Source: Methylobacterium sp. CB376 (GTDB lineage Bacteria > Pseudomonadota > Alphaproteobacteria > Rhizobiales > Beijerinckiaceae). From it: a stretch of 64,000 nt of DNA. The stretch spans positions 4,353,001 to 4,417,000 of the forward strand of contig NZ_CP121648.1 in the NCBI RefSeq assembly GCF_029714205.1, in the 5' to 3' direction. The stretch's first letter is position 1; the number at the start of each line of letters is the position of its first letter. The position numbers and the translations under genes are program-made. Under the pieces are notes generated by a model. That model did no database searches. It was not told the DNA's origin and saw only the letters and a list, made by a program, of their open reading frames with translations. Below are positions 24,150 to 32,581 of the stretch, one piece after another.

Positions 24150-27146
24150 ATGATATTCGAAAAGGCGGCGGCCATGCTCCTTGAGAATGACGAGGCGCGC
24201 GACGCCTGCGACGATGGGACGGGGACGGAACAGGGCAATGCTGCCCTCCTCCCGGCCGTCCTGGAGACCATGGATCAGGGTCTCATGATGATCGACGCCG
24301 AGGGTGTCGTGCGCGTCTGCAACGGCCGCGTCATCGAGATGCTCGATCTGCCTCCCGAGATGATGCGGGCGCAGCCCAGCTTCGACCAGGTGCGCCAGTA
24401 CCAGCTCGGTCGGGATGAGTTCCGCCGCTCTCCGAAGGAATTCCGCCAGTGGGTCGCGGATACCGGATTGAGGCCGCGCCACCACGTCTACGAGCGGGAG
24501 CGACCCAACGGCCGCATCCTGGAAATCCGCACCGTGCCCCTCCCCGGGGGCGGCGCCGTCCGCACCTACACCGACATCACCGACCGCAAGCGCGCCGAGC
24601 AGCAGGTCGCCGCCAGCGAGGCCCGCTACCGCGCCCTCGCCGACGGCCTGCCGCAGATGGTCTGGGTCATGCGCGCCAGCGATGGCGAGTTGCTCTACCG
24701 CAACGCGCGCTTCGCGCACTACTACGGCGAGATCGGCACCGCGCGGGGGGAGCGCGTGGAGCGCAGCCACCCCGACGACGCCGCGCGGGTCGCGGCGGAG
24801 TGGGCGCGGTGCCGGGCCGAGGGCTGCCCCTTCGAGATCGAGGTGCGCCTGCGCCGCCACGACGGCGTCCATCGCTGGCACAAGCTCGTCAAGATCCCGG
24901 TGCGCCACGCGGGCGAGACGGTGGAGTTCCTCGGCACCGCCCTCGACATCGAGGAGATCGTCGCTGGTCGCGAGGCCCTGCGGGTCACGACCGACCGGCT
25001 GCGCCTCGCCCAGGAGGCGGCCGGTGCTGGCCTGTTCGACTGGAGCCTGATCGACGGCAGCGCCCTGCTCTCGCCGGAGACGCTGCGGCTGTTCAACCTG
25101 CCCGAGGACCGCGCGACGCGGGTCACGCAGGCGGAGTGGGCTGCCGCCATGCACCCGGACGACCTGCCGGTGCTGGCGGCCGAGACCCGGCGGGCGGTCG
25201 CCACCGGCACGACCCTGCGAGTCGAGTTCCGAATTCCCCTGCCGGACGGGTCCGATCGCTGGATCATGGGCACGGGCCGGGTGATGGCGGACGGGGATGG
25301 GCGCGCCGTCCGCGTGGTCGGCATCAGCATCGACGTCACGGACCGCAAGAGGGCCGAGCAGGCGCGGCAGGCCAGCGAGGCCGCGCTGCGGGTCAGCGAG
25401 GAGCGCCTCGCCCTCGCCCTGGAGAGCGGCAGCGACGGCCTGTGGGACTGCGACCTCACCACCGGCACGTCCTGGGTCTCCGACCAGTGGCTGACGATGC
25501 TCGGGTACCGGAAGGGTGAGCTCGACGCGGGCTACGAGACGTGGCTGCGCCTGCTGCACCCGGACGACAGGGAGGCGGTGCTGGCGCGCGTGCGCGACCA
25601 CCTGGAGGGCCGCACACCGAGCTACGAGTGCGAGCAGCGCATGCGCCGCAAGGACGGCGGCTGGGCCTGGATCCTGGAACGCGGCAAGGTCGTCTCGCGG
25701 GCGCCGGACGGCACCGCCCGGAGGGTGGTGGGCACCCACATCGACATCACCGCGCGCAAGGAGGCCGAGGCGCGGGTCACCCACATGGCCCGCCACGACA
25801 CCCTCACGGACCTGCCCAACCGGGCGCTCTTCCGCGAGCGCCTGGAGCAGCGGCTGGCCGAGATCCGCCGCCACGGCGGGCACTGCGTGCTGCTGGCGCT
25901 CGACCTCGACGCCTTCAAGGCCGTGAACGACAGCCTCGGTCACCTCGCGGGCGACGCCCTGCTGCGCGAGATCGCCCGGCGGTTTCGGTCGGTGCTGCGC
26001 GCGGAGGACACCGTCGCCCGGCTCGGCGGCGACGAGTTCGCGATCCTTCTCGGCGGCACGCCCCGCCTGGAGAGCGTCATGGACTTCGCCGAGCGGCTGG
26101 TCGCGTCCGTGCGCGAGCCGGTCACGCTGGAGGGGCAGCAGGTCGGCGTCGGCGTGAGCATCGGCATCGCGATCGGCCCCGAGCACGGGGAGGATGCCGA
26201 CACGCTGTTCCGGCACGCCGACCGCGCGCTCTACCGCGCGAAGAGCGACGGGCGGAACACCTTCCGGTTCTTCGAGCCCGCGATGGACAGGGCGGCCGAG
26301 GAGCGCCGCCGGCTCGAACTCGACCTGCAGCTCGCCCTGCGGCGCGGCGAGTTCGTGCTGCACTACCAGCCGGTCCTCGACGTCGCCTCCCGGGCGATCG
26401 TCGCGGTCGAGGCGCTGGTGCGCTGGAACCACCCGACCCGTGGCCAGCTCGGCCCGGGCGTGTTCATCCCCCTCGCGGAGGAGACGGGTCTGATCGTGGC
26501 GCTCGGCGAGTGGGTGCTGCGGACCGCCACCCGGGACGCGCGGCACCTGCCGGAGCACGTGCGGGTGGCGGTCAACATCTCCGCAGTCCAGGTCCGGCAC
26601 GCCAGCCTCGGGCAGACCGTGCGGGCGGCCCTCGACGCCGCCGCGCTCTCTCCGGACCGACTGGAGCTCGAGATCACCGAGAGCGTGCTGATGGGCGACA
26701 GCAGCCTGGTGCGGGACGCGCTGTCCGGGCTGCGCGAGCTCGGGACCCATCTGGCGCTGGACGATTTCGGGACGGGGTACTCGTCCCTGAGCTACTTGCG
26801 GCAGTACCCGTTCGATCGGCTCAAGGTGGACCGCTCGTTCATCGCCTCGATCCCGGACCAGGGGACGGTGACGATCCTGCGGGCGATCGTCGGCCTGGGC
26901 ACGGGGCTCGGCATGACCGTGACGGCCGAGGGTGTGGAGACGCCCGCGCAGTTCGCCTTCGTGGAGGCCGAGGGCTGCGCGCAGGTGCAGGGCTACCTGA
27001 CCGGCAAGCCGCAGCCCCTCCCTGACCTGCTGGCGACCCTTGAGGGACGCAACGACCAGCCTCCTCTGCAGGACACCTTTCCGCCCTCGCCGACACTGAA
27101 ACCTCGCTCGCCGAAAGCCGTTGAGCCACTGACCCGCAGGCCGTGA
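24150..27146 (+). CDS. Four-PAS diguanylate cyclase/phosphodiesterase (GGDEF-EAL)
   Basis: A 998-residue cytosolic c-di-GMP enzyme. Four PAS/PAC units lie at about 35-150, 155-280, 285-410 and 415-545; each ends with a DITDRK-like hinge (TDITDRKRAE, DVTDRKRAE, DITARKEAE). GGDEF is intact at residues 626-630 (RLGGDEFAILL) and EAL at 754-756 (VAVEALVRWNHP), with DDFGTGYSS further on. Both activities, synthesis and breakdown of c-di-GMP, are therefore possible. No membrane segment is present, so the input is probably cytoplasmic (ligand, redox or light through a PAS domain). It diverges from the broken chemoreceptor gene. Confidence 0.93.
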   Translation: MIFEKAAAMLLENDEARDACDDGTGTEQGNAALLPAVLETMDQGLMMIDAEGVVRVCNGRVIEMLDLPPEMMRAQPSFDQVRQYQLGRDEFRRSPKEFRQWVADTGLRPRHHVYERERPNGRILEIRTVPLPGGGAVRTYTDITDRKRAEQQVAASEARYRALADGLPQMVWVMRASDGELLYRNARFAHYYGEIGTARGERVERSHPDDAARVAAEWARCRAEGCPFEIEVRLRRHDGVHRWHKLVKIPVRHAGETVEFLGTALDIEEIVAGREALRVTTDRLRLAQEAAGAGLFDWSLIDGSALLSPETLRLFNLPEDRATRVTQAEWAAAMHPDDLPVLAAETRRAVATGTTLRVEFRIPLPDGSDRWIMGTGRVMADGDGRAVRVVGISIDVTDRKRAEQARQASEAALRVSEERLALALESGSDGLWDCDLTTGTSWVSDQWLTMLGYRKGELDAGYETWLRLLHPDDREAVLARVRDHLEGRTPSYECEQRMRRKDGGWAWILERGKVVSRAPDGTARRVVGTHIDITARKEAEARVTHMARHDTLTDLPNRALFRERLEQRLAEIRRHGGHCVLLALDLDAFKAVNDSLGHLAGDALLREIARRFRSVLRAEDTVARLGGDEFAILLGGTPRLESVMDFAERLVASVREPVTLEGQQVGVGVSIGIAIGPEHGEDADTLFRHADRALYRAKSDGRNTFRFFEPAMDRAAEERRRLELDLQLALRRGEFVLHYQPVLDVASRAIVAVEALVRWNHPTRGQLGPGVFIPLAEETGLIVALGEWVLRTATRDARHLPEHVRVAVNISAVQVRHASLGQTVRAALDAAALSPDRLELEITESVLMGDSSLVRDALSGLRELGTHLALDDFGTGYSSLSYLRQYPFDRLKVDRSFIASIPDQGTVTILRAIVGLGTGLGMTVTAEGVETPAQFAFVEAEGCAQVQGYLTGKPQPLPDLLATLEGRNDQPPLQDTFPPSPTLKPRSPKAVEPLTRRP

Positions 27147-27214
27147 GCATGCGTCAGCGTCGGTCGCCTCGCGGCTTGCAGGAGATCATCCTCAACAGCT
27201 GGAGGACTTCGAGC

Positions 27215-27799
27215 ATGGCGCGCAATCCTCTCACTCCCTTCTCCGGCGGCCTGATCGGGGGCGGTGACCCCTTCCTGTCTCTCCACCGCGAGATGAACCG
27301 GCTGTTCGACGACGTCTTTCGCGGCGCCAGCCTGCCGGCCTCCGGAGGTCAGGGCACGGGCGCGGGCGGCTTCATCGCCGCCCACATCAACGTGTCGGAG
27401 ACCGACAAGGAGATCCGGGTGACCGCCGAGCTGCCCGGCGTGACGGACAAGGACATCGACGTCAGCCTCGATGACAACGTGCTGACGATCCGGGGCGAGA
27501 AGAAGTTCGAGCAGAGTCAGGGTGGCGAGAAGGAGAACTTCCATTTCGTCGAGCGCTCCTACGGCACCTTCCAGCGCTCGCTGCGGCTGCCCTTCCCTGT
27601 TGATCCGGAGCAGGTCAAGGCCAGCTTCGAGCACGGCGTGCTCACGATTGCTCTGCCCAAGACCGCGCAACAGGAGCGCTCGCGCAGGATCCAGGTCCAG
27701 AGTGCCGGAGGCCCGCAGGGCGGCGGGTCGGGCGGCCAGGGCATGAGCGAGGCCCAGGGCACCTCCCCGCAGAGCAGCCAGGGCGGATCCGGAGCCTAG
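27215..27799 (+). CDS. Small heat-shock protein Hsp20
   Basis: A 194-residue small heat-shock protein. The N-terminal arm has DPFLSLHREMNRLFDDVF. The alpha-crystallin domain lies at about 53-155 (AHINVSETDKEIRVTAELPG to FEHGVLTIALPK), and the tail is long and rich in Gly, Ser and Gln. The dimer-forming and oligomer motifs look normal, apart from the extra 35-residue tail. GGAGGAC precedes the ATG at 27215. It begins 69 bases after the GGDEF-EAL stop. It acts as an ATP-independent holdase. Two hairpins follow the stop. Confidence 0.92.
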   Translation: MARNPLTPFSGGLIGGGDPFLSLHREMNRLFDDVFRGASLPASGGQGTGAGGFIAAHINVSETDKEIRVTAELPGVTDKDIDVSLDDNVLTIRGEKKFEQSQGGEKENFHFVERSYGTFQRSLRLPFPVDPEQVKASFEHGVLTIALPKTAQQERSRRIQVQSAGGPQGGGSGGQGMSEAQGTSPQSSQGGSGA

Positions 27800-27807
27800 A
27801 GCCGTGG

Positions 27808-27830
27808 CCGGCCCGCGCGGTGCGGGCCGG
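27808..27830 (+). terminator. Hairpin after the Hsp20 gene
   Basis: A perfect 9-bp GC stem CCGGCCCGC / GCGGGCCGG with a GCGGT loop starts 8 bases past the stop codon. No T-run follows. It probably acts as a terminator or a 3'-end stabiliser together with the second hairpin at 27852. Confidence 0.6.
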
Positions 27831-27851
27831 TAAGGCCACGCCGAAGACCTG

Positions 27852-27887
27852 ATCCGCTGTCCGGACGATCACGTCCGGACAGCGGAT
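27852..27887. repeat. 16-bp perfect inverted repeat beside a dispersed repeat copy
   Basis: The arms ATCCGCTGTCCGGACG and CGTCCGGACAGCGGAT are separated by ATCA only. This very stable hairpin directly abuts the palindromic repeat that starts at 27887. It may serve as a bidirectional terminator. Confidence 0.8.
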
Positions 27888-27978
27888 GATCCGGGATCTG
27901 GTTGATCGAAGCGGATCCCGGATCACAAGCCCGCGCGGCGCCTGAGCGCGGCGCCTGAGCGAAGCCCACATCCGCATG
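27887..27978 (-). repeat. Dispersed palindromic repeat, copy 2
   Basis: In minus orientation the copy begins CATGCGGATGTGGGCTTCGC, contains TCAGGCGCCGCGC twice in tandem, then GGGCTTGTGATCCGGGATCC and GCTTCGATCAACCAGATCCC, ending GGATCA. The last part is an imperfect palindrome (GATCCGGGATC against GATCCCGGATC). Confidence 0.85.
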
Positions 27979-28080
27979 GCGACGCAATCCGTCGGATGTC
28001 GGATGATAGTGTGAACGGCTCCTGCCACACGTGCCGAAGTGCCGGGGTAAGATCGTTCGTTCGGATCTCAGGAGCCGTTC

Positions 28081-28240
28081 ATGGTACATGTTGAGCACTG
28101 CCGGCCTCGGTCCGACGAACAAGGTCATGCAGATCCACGGCATCAATGATCACGGCGGCGTCGCCCTCAAGATCGACTTGAATTCGCTGAAACCGATGGC
28201 GATCGCGAGGAATACGGCTGTGATCGGATGCTCTGCGAGC
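28081..28240 (+). pseudogene. Possible IS110-type transposase remnant
   Basis: One frame contains LSTAGLGPTNKVMQIHGIND followed by HGGVALKIDL. This resembles the start of IS110-family transposases (STVGLDLAKxVFQIHGxD.G.VVL), with the catalytic Asp region damaged (GLGPTNK instead of GLDLAKN). Similarity ends within about 50 codons. The call is tentative. Confidence 0.35.
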
Positions 28241-28278
28241 CGAGCATCTCACTCCCGAAGGGGCCGGATCGAGACCGA

Positions 28279-28974
28279 TCAAGAGCGATGGGTCACTCGG
28301 TCCCGGGTGGCGGCCTGCGAGCCCGACGGCCTCCTCGAACGCGCTGTCGCGATGGCGCGGAAGTGCTGATATATCAAAATGCTCGCAACCGCGGCGAAGA
28401 AGCACCACACTGATATATAAGTTAATGGATAGAAATATTTTGAACCAATAAGGATTAGCACGTTGCCGAGGCCCATCATAATGATCATTCGATGACTGGA
28501 AAGGAGCAACGGAATGCTGATCCCGGCCAAGTAGATGTATTCGATTCCGGCGATCCGACTGAAGTCGCTGTGGTAGAAAATGCTGTGACCGAGGACGTTG
28601 GCCCGGTAGGGTGAACTGATCATGCCGAACAAGAGATAGGCCGCCACGGCCAGCCCATACGGAATGAAGAGGCTGATGAACCTGCGGCGGCGAAAGTCTA
28701 CCTCTGCGAGAGCTGCGCTGATCGGGATGAGCACCGGCCATATCACCTCCGCGAAGGCCAGGAAGGCATGGGTCAAGGCTGCGGTGATCAAACCACCCGT
28801 CTGAGTTTCAAGCCGAAGCCAAAGGGCGCCTTCAACCCACTGTTGGAGTCCGAAGGCGAGGGGAATGGCCGCGAGCGGCACTTGCCGCCACGCCTGCGCC
28901 CGCGCCAATGTCACGGCACCGAGGGAAATCAGGGCCGCACCGGCCGTAAAGCTTGCTGTTGCCGAAAAGCACAT
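28279..28974 (-). CDS. DUF6629-like integral membrane protein
   Basis: A 231-residue protein beginning MCFSATASFTAGAALISLGA, a hallmark of a conserved bacterial membrane-protein family (DUF6629-like). About seven hydrophobic helices follow, with GLQQWVEGALWL between helices 2 and 3. No function is established for the family. The start is fixed by the conserved MCFSA beginning; the open frame extends 53 codons upstream without similarity. Its codons in the C-terminal half are more AT-rich than in neighbouring genes. Confidence 0.7.
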   Translation of the reverse strand: MCFSATASFTAGAALISLGAVTLARAQAWRQVPLAAIPLAFGLQQWVEGALWLRLETQTGGLITAALTHAFLAFAEVIWPVLIPISAALAEVDFRRRRFISLFIPYGLAVAAYLLFGMISSPYRANVLGHSIFYHSDFSRIAGIEYIYLAGISIPLLLSSHRMIIMMGLGNVLILIGSKYFYPLTYISVWCFFAAVASILIYQHFRAIATARSRRPSGSQAATRDRVTHRS

Positions 28975-29204
28975 CCGGAGGGCCGCCTCTGCCGTACATC
29001 TGGCGCCATGCTCGCGGGATCCTCCGAGCTGGCATTGATTTCGATTAATGGCGGTGATCAAGCGCTGCGGGCGGTGCAAGGAGGCCGAACAGGTCGTGGC
29101 CCTGCCCCGGTTCGTGGTCCGGGGCCTGTGCAAGTTCTCGGGCGAAACAGGGCCGTCCCCACGTCGCGGATCCGCCCAGGGAGCGTCGCCGAGACGCGCA
29201 GACG
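28975..29204. other. No gene recognised
   Basis: The sequence between the membrane-protein start and the kinase relic has open frames but no family resemblance. It should hold the promoter of the membrane-protein gene. Confidence 0.3.
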
Positions 29205-29345
29205 GGGGTGGGGCTATCGATCTGCCGGACCATCGCGGAGGCCCATGGTGGGCCTCTCACGGCCGAGCGCAACAGAGCCGGCGGGGCGACGTTCCGGTTG
29301 GCGCTGCCGGCCGTGACCGAACGAGAGCTGATCGATGCCGGTTAG
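29205..29345 (+). pseudogene. Histidine kinase (FixL-like) C-terminal remnant
   Basis: The frame reads [20 protein letters not shown] then [15 protein letters not shown] and stops at 29345. This is the G2 box and end of a HATPase domain, as in FixL/PAS-type kinases. Only about 46 residues remain; the H box, N box and sensor domains are gone. Its stop overlaps the start of a receiver-domain fragment, as in fixLJ operons. Confidence 0.65.
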
Positions 29346-29439
29346 AGCGGTCGTGCACGCCGTCGATGGCCCGGAGGCGATGCGGGAGTGCGTGGCGTTC
29401 CTGCTCGCCGCGCAAGGGTTTGCGGCAGGCAACGCGACG
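29335..29439 (+). pseudogene. Response regulator (FixJ-like) N-terminal remnant
   Basis: From the ATG at 29335 the protein begins [20 protein letters not shown] and then AFLLAAQGFAAG. This matches the first beta strand and helix of FixJ-type receivers (VHVIDDDEAVRxSLAFLL), with one of the two acidic residues changed to Gly. After about 35 residues it runs into unrelated sequence and then into a dispersed repeat. The ATG overlaps the kinase stop by 11 bases. Confidence 0.55.
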
Positions 29440-29583
29440 GCGCGGAGCTGGTGCTTGCCGCCCCACCGGATTGATGATCGGCTGCATGGTTTCCGGCATT
29501 CGCCCGCTCGCTCCGCGAGGGGGCCGGTTCCTCATGGCGGCATACGCCATCCGGTTGATGGCTTCGCCATCTCCGATTTCGGC

Positions 29584-29676
29584 CATGCGGATGTCGGCTT
29601 CGCTCAGGCGCCGCGCTCAGGCGCCGCGCGGGCGCGCGATCCGGGATCCGCTTCGATCAAGCCGATCCCGGATCAG
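29584..29676 (+). repeat. Dispersed palindromic repeat, copy 3
   Basis: It begins CATGCGGATGTCGGCTTCGC, has TCAGGCGCCGCGC in two tandem copies, then GCGATCCGGGATCCGCTTCG and ATCAAGCCGATCCCGGATCA. It is nearly identical to the copy at 27887 in the opposite orientation. Confidence 0.85.
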
Positions 29677-29725
29677 GGGGCAGTATGTCGTGACGCCTGA
29701 CGATAGCGATGACCGATGTCGCATG

Positions 29726-29965
29726 TCAGGCGCAGATGTCCTGGAAGAGGTAGAAGCCTAACCGGTCGGCCGCCTCGCGGGCAGCCCAGGGCTGAAAGCC
29801 GACCGGCACGTCTGCCTCGCTGCGGGCCGTGTAGCCGTAGGACCAGTTCTCTGGCGCGAGAAAGGCCGGCACCGGCATGTCTTCACGGACAGCGCAGCAC
29901 ACGCCCGGTTTGTGCTTGCGCAGAAATACATTGTAAGCGTCGCGCAGCTGATCTTGTGCCAGCAT
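29726..29965 (-). CDS. Conserved-type hypothetical protein
   Basis: A 79-residue protein starting MLAQDQLRDAYNVFLRKHKP. It contains two adjacent Cys (GVCCAVRED) and an aromatic stretch (ENWSYGYTAR, GFQPWAARE). GGGAGGAC precedes the ATG. No membrane segment is present. The even composition and strong ribosome site support a real gene; the function is unknown. Confidence 0.6.
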   Translation of the reverse strand: MLAQDQLRDAYNVFLRKHKPGVCCAVREDMPVPAFLAPENWSYGYTARSEADVPVGFQPWAAREAADRLGFYLFQDICA

Positions 29966-30200
29966 GGCGTCCTCCCTTGCTCCCTCGGCTCGGCTATTCG
30001 AGCGGCCTGAGACCCGCCGCTCATTGATCCAGCGCAAACGGATCCAGCAGGATGCGCGCCACGGGACCTATGTAGAAACCCCTAAGGGATGTCGCGGAAT
30101 TTTCAGATCGAGAGGTTGTCTGCCACACGTCTGTCGACTCACCCCAGCAGGTCACGCGCGCCTCGGTCTCACGGCCGCGCAGGCCGAGGGAGCACCGGCG

Positions 30201-30476
30201 ATGGTCCTGAAGCACTCCGGCCTCATCGCCTTTGCGGCAAGAGCGGCGCTCGGAGCGGCCGCGATCGTCGCCGCCGCAGATCCTGGCATTCGGATCGCTT
30301 ACTCGGATGGAGCAGTGCAGGCGCGTGTCGAAAAGGCGGCGCGGCAAACGGACCGGGTGATCCGCGCCAGGATGATCGAGGCGGCCCAGCACTCCGAGCT
30401 CCAAGTCGGGCAGGTGACCGGCGGTGATGGGACCAGCGCCCGCGGGCGAATGGTCGTGGCTTCCCACGCGCAGTGA
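30201..30476 (+). CDS. Small hypothetical protein with N-terminal hydrophobic segment
   Basis: A 91-residue protein starting MVLKHSGLIAFAARAALGAA. A hydrophobic region at residues 7-26 could be a signal peptide or anchor, followed by a helical, charged segment (VQARVEKAARQTDRVIRARM). GAGGGAG lies 8 bases before the ATG. No family is recognised. Confidence 0.45.
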   Translation: MVLKHSGLIAFAARAALGAAAIVAAADPGIRIAYSDGAVQARVEKAARQTDRVIRARMIEAAQHSELQVGQVTGGDGTSARGRMVVASHAQ

Positions 30477-30691
30477 GAAGGCTGGACAGCCATGGTGTTT
30501 CCCGATGCATCGCTCCTCGACGAAGCGGCTGAGGAACTCGCATTCCTGAGGACCGTCCTTCGGTCGAGCCGGCCAAGTCCCGCTTCCACGCCCAGGGCTG
30601 GAAAGGCGGGAGCGGTCTCTGATGCGCGTGCACTCGAGCTCGCGGCCGACCGCGATCTGGGTCGTGTCCCTGACGGCGGTGTAGCGCGACG

Positions 30692-30805
30692 CTAACGAGG
30701 CAGCCGGCCCGCGCGCCCGTCACAGCTCTGCGCCCGCGAGACCGGCACGTCGACCTGCCGCAGCTTGGCCACGACCTCCTCCGGCTCGCGCTTCCTCGTT
30801 CCCAT
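30692..30805 (-). pseudogene. IS3-family orfA, N-terminal fragment
   Basis: The frame starts MGTRKREPEEVVAKLRQVDV and continues PVSRAQS, the opening of an IS3-family OrfA (helix-turn-helix transposase subunit), then diverges and stops after 37 residues. The remaining two thirds of orfA and all of orfB are missing. The terminal sequence of the element is kept upstream at 30823-30867. Confidence 0.75.
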
Positions 30806-30822
30806 CGCGCCCGTCCTCCGGC

Positions 30823-30867
30823 CCAAAGCCATGATTCGGACCGGACCACTCCGACGGCGGCTGAGCG
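30823..30867 (-). mobile_element. IS3-family left end
   Basis: On the minus strand this reads CGCTCAGCCGCCGTCGGAGT and GGTCCGGTCCGAATCATGGC, ending CTTTG. It lies 17 bases before the orfA start and matches the solo fragment at 16074-16118 at most positions. Confidence 0.55.
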
Positions 30868-30908
30868 GGGGCGGTGGCCGGTGTTAGTGTTCAATCGATA
30901 AATAAGCA

Positions 30909-30950
30909 TTGACAGGATCTCCCGCTGCCGTCAGTTTATCACTTGATAAA
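30909..30950 (+). promoter_or_regulatory. Candidate promoter and operator of the monooxygenase operon
   Basis: TTGACA (30909-30914) could be a -35 element. Downstream lies the perfect palindrome TTTATCA-CT-TGATAAA at 30935-30950, in an AT-rich island within GC-rich DNA, 55 bases before the monooxygenase start. A related half site ATCGATAAA is at 30894-30902. The layout suits repression by a dimeric regulator, and a TetR-family gene ends the gene set at 34790. The pairing of regulator and site is inferred. Confidence 0.45.
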
Positions 30951-31004
30951 TGACTGCGGCCCGGGCCGGTGCATTGCGGCGCCCGCCCACCATGGAGGAA
31001 CGTC

Positions 31005-32249
31005 ATGGCCATTCGGACGGGGTCCGCCGGCAGGCGGGCGATCATCGTCGGCGGCTCCCTGGGAGGGCTGTTCGCGGCCCTGCTGCTGCGCCGGGTCGGC
31101 TGGCAGGCCGAGATCTACGAGCGTGTCGGCGCCGAGCTCTCCGGCCGCGGCGCCGGGATCGTCACCCACGCGGAGCTGTTCGACGCCCTCGAGCGGGCCG
31201 GCATCGAGCGGGGGCGGGCCGAGATCGGCGTGGCGGTGGCGGGGCGCCGGGTCCTGGCCCGTGACGGAAGCATCCTCGCCGAACGGGCCCTGCCGCAGGT
31301 GCTCACCGCCTGGGGCCACCTCTACACCCTCCTCCGGCGGGCCCTGCCCGACAGCTGCTACCATCGGGCCCGCGGCCTCGTGCGGGTCGAGGAGGGCCCC
31401 GAGGCGGTCACGGCCCATTTCGCGGACGGCTCCACCGCGCGCGGCGACCTCCTGATCGGGGCCGACGGCATCGGCTCGGCGGTGCGGGCGCAGTTCGCGC
31501 CCGAGGCGGCGCCCCTCTACGCCGGCTACGTCGCCTGGCGGGGACTCGTCGAGGAGGCGGACCTGTCGGGGGAGACGCGCGCCGCGCTCTGCGACCATTT
31601 CTGCTTCGCGCTGCCGCACGGGGAGCAGATCCTCGGCTACCCCGTCGCCGGGGCGGGCGACGCGACCGTGCCGGGCCGGCGCCGCTTCAACTTCGTCTGG
31701 TACCGGCCGGCCGCTCCGGAGACCGGGCTGAGGACGCTCCTCACCGACCTCGACGGGGTGACGCACCCGCTCTCGATCCCGCCGAACCGGATCCGTCCGG
31801 AGGTCACGGCCGCGATGCGGCGGGACGCGCGCCGGCTCCTCGCGCCCGCCTTCGCCGAGGTGGTGGAGCGCACGGCGCAGCCCTTCCTGCAGGCGATCCA
31901 GGACCTTGAGACGCCCCGCATGGTGCTCGGGCGCCGCGCCGTGATCCTGGGCGACGCCGCCTTCGTGGCGCGGCCCCATGTCGGCATGGGCGTGACCAAG
32001 GCCGCCGGGGACGCGCGCGCCCTCGCGGAGGCGCTCGACGCCCACCCGCACGACCTCGCGGCGGCCCTCGGCCAGTTCGAGCGGGCGCGCCTCGCGCCCA
32101 GCCGCGCCGTGGTCCGGCGGGCGCGGGAACTCGGCGCCTTCATGCAGGCGCAACTCCTCACGCCGCGGGAGCGGGCGCTCGCCGAGCGCCACCGTGCTCC
32201 CGAGGCCGTCATGGCCGAGACGGCCGTGGCGACCGGGCTCGCGGCCTGA
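31005..32249 (+). CDS. FAD-dependent monooxygenase (aromatic hydroxylase type)
   Basis: A 414-residue class A flavoprotein. The N-terminal dinucleotide fold is [20 protein letters not shown] with ERV at the end of strand 2. The DG motif is [13 protein letters not shown] (about residue 160), and the GD motif is [20 protein letters not shown] (about residue 310). It resembles 2,6-dihydroxypyridine or 6-hydroxynicotinate 3-monooxygenases more than phenol hydroxylases, but the substrate is not certain. GGAGGA precedes the ATG. It is first in a run with DUF485, ActP-like and cupin genes. Confidence 0.88.
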   Translation: MAIRTGSAGRRAIIVGGSLGGLFAALLLRRVGWQAEIYERVGAELSGRGAGIVTHAELFDALERAGIERGRAEIGVAVAGRRVLARDGSILAERALPQVLTAWGHLYTLLRRALPDSCYHRARGLVRVEEGPEAVTAHFADGSTARGDLLIGADGIGSAVRAQFAPEAAPLYAGYVAWRGLVEEADLSGETRAALCDHFCFALPHGEQILGYPVAGAGDATVPGRRRFNFVWYRPAAPETGLRTLLTDLDGVTHPLSIPPNRIRPEVTAAMRRDARRLLAPAFAEVVERTAQPFLQAIQDLETPRMVLGRRAVILGDAAFVARPHVGMGVTKAAGDARALAEALDAHPHDLAAALGQFERARLAPSRAVVRRARELGAFMQAQLLTPRERALAERHRAPEAVMAETAVATGLAA

Positions 32250-32281
32250 GCAACGATCACCACAGCAGGAGGGACGACACC

Positions 32282-32581
32282 ATGGAGATCGAGCGGATCG
32301 CGGGCCATCCGGCCTTCCGCCGGCTCGCCTTCGAGCGCGGCTGCCTCGGCCTCGGCCTCGCGGCGGCGATGGCGGGGGCCTACTTCACCTACATCCTCAC
32401 CATCGCGTTCCGCCCGGCCCTCCTCGGCCTGCCGGTCGCCGAGGGCTCCGCGATCAGCTGGGGCATCGTCGCCGGGGTGGGACTCCTCGGCCTCGGCTTC
32501 CTGCTGACGGCGATCTACGTGCTCGTCGCCAATACCCGCCTCGACGCCCTGAGCCGCCGCCTGCAGGAGGACCTGCGATGA
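32282..32581 (+). CDS. DUF485 membrane protein
   Basis: A 99-residue protein with two membrane helices (about 21-45 and 58-82) and the DUF485 motif [15 protein letters not shown] at the N-terminus. Members are encoded next to ActP-type sodium/solute symporters (as yjcH with actP) and are thought to assist them. Here its stop overlaps the symporter start (ATGA), so the two are translationally coupled. GGAGGGAC precedes the ATG. Confidence 0.88.
   Translation: MEIERIAGHPAFRRLAFERGCLGLGLAAAMAGAYFTYILTIAFRPALLGLPVAEGSAISWGIVAGVGLLGLGFLLTAIYVLVANTRLDALSRRLQEDLR

Noticed and set aside
24102..26750. Very long minus-strand open frame (about 880 codons) opposite the GGDEF-EAL gene
   Set aside because: It is an antisense shadow caused by high GC at third codon positions. 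Its translation has no domain and is dominated by Arg, Ala, Gly and Leu, while the plus strand encodes a clear multi-domain protein.
17852..29676. Dispersed repeats as remnants of protein-coding genes (frames such as RRAQAPRGLVIRDPL recur)
   Set aside because: The same peptide recurs only because the nucleotide repeat recurs. The copies are palindromic, occur in both orientations and lack starts.
30492..30695. Plus-strand frame of 67 codons starting MVFPDASLLDEAAEEL
   Set aside because: It overlaps IS3 debris, has no recognised family, and its second half is low complexity.
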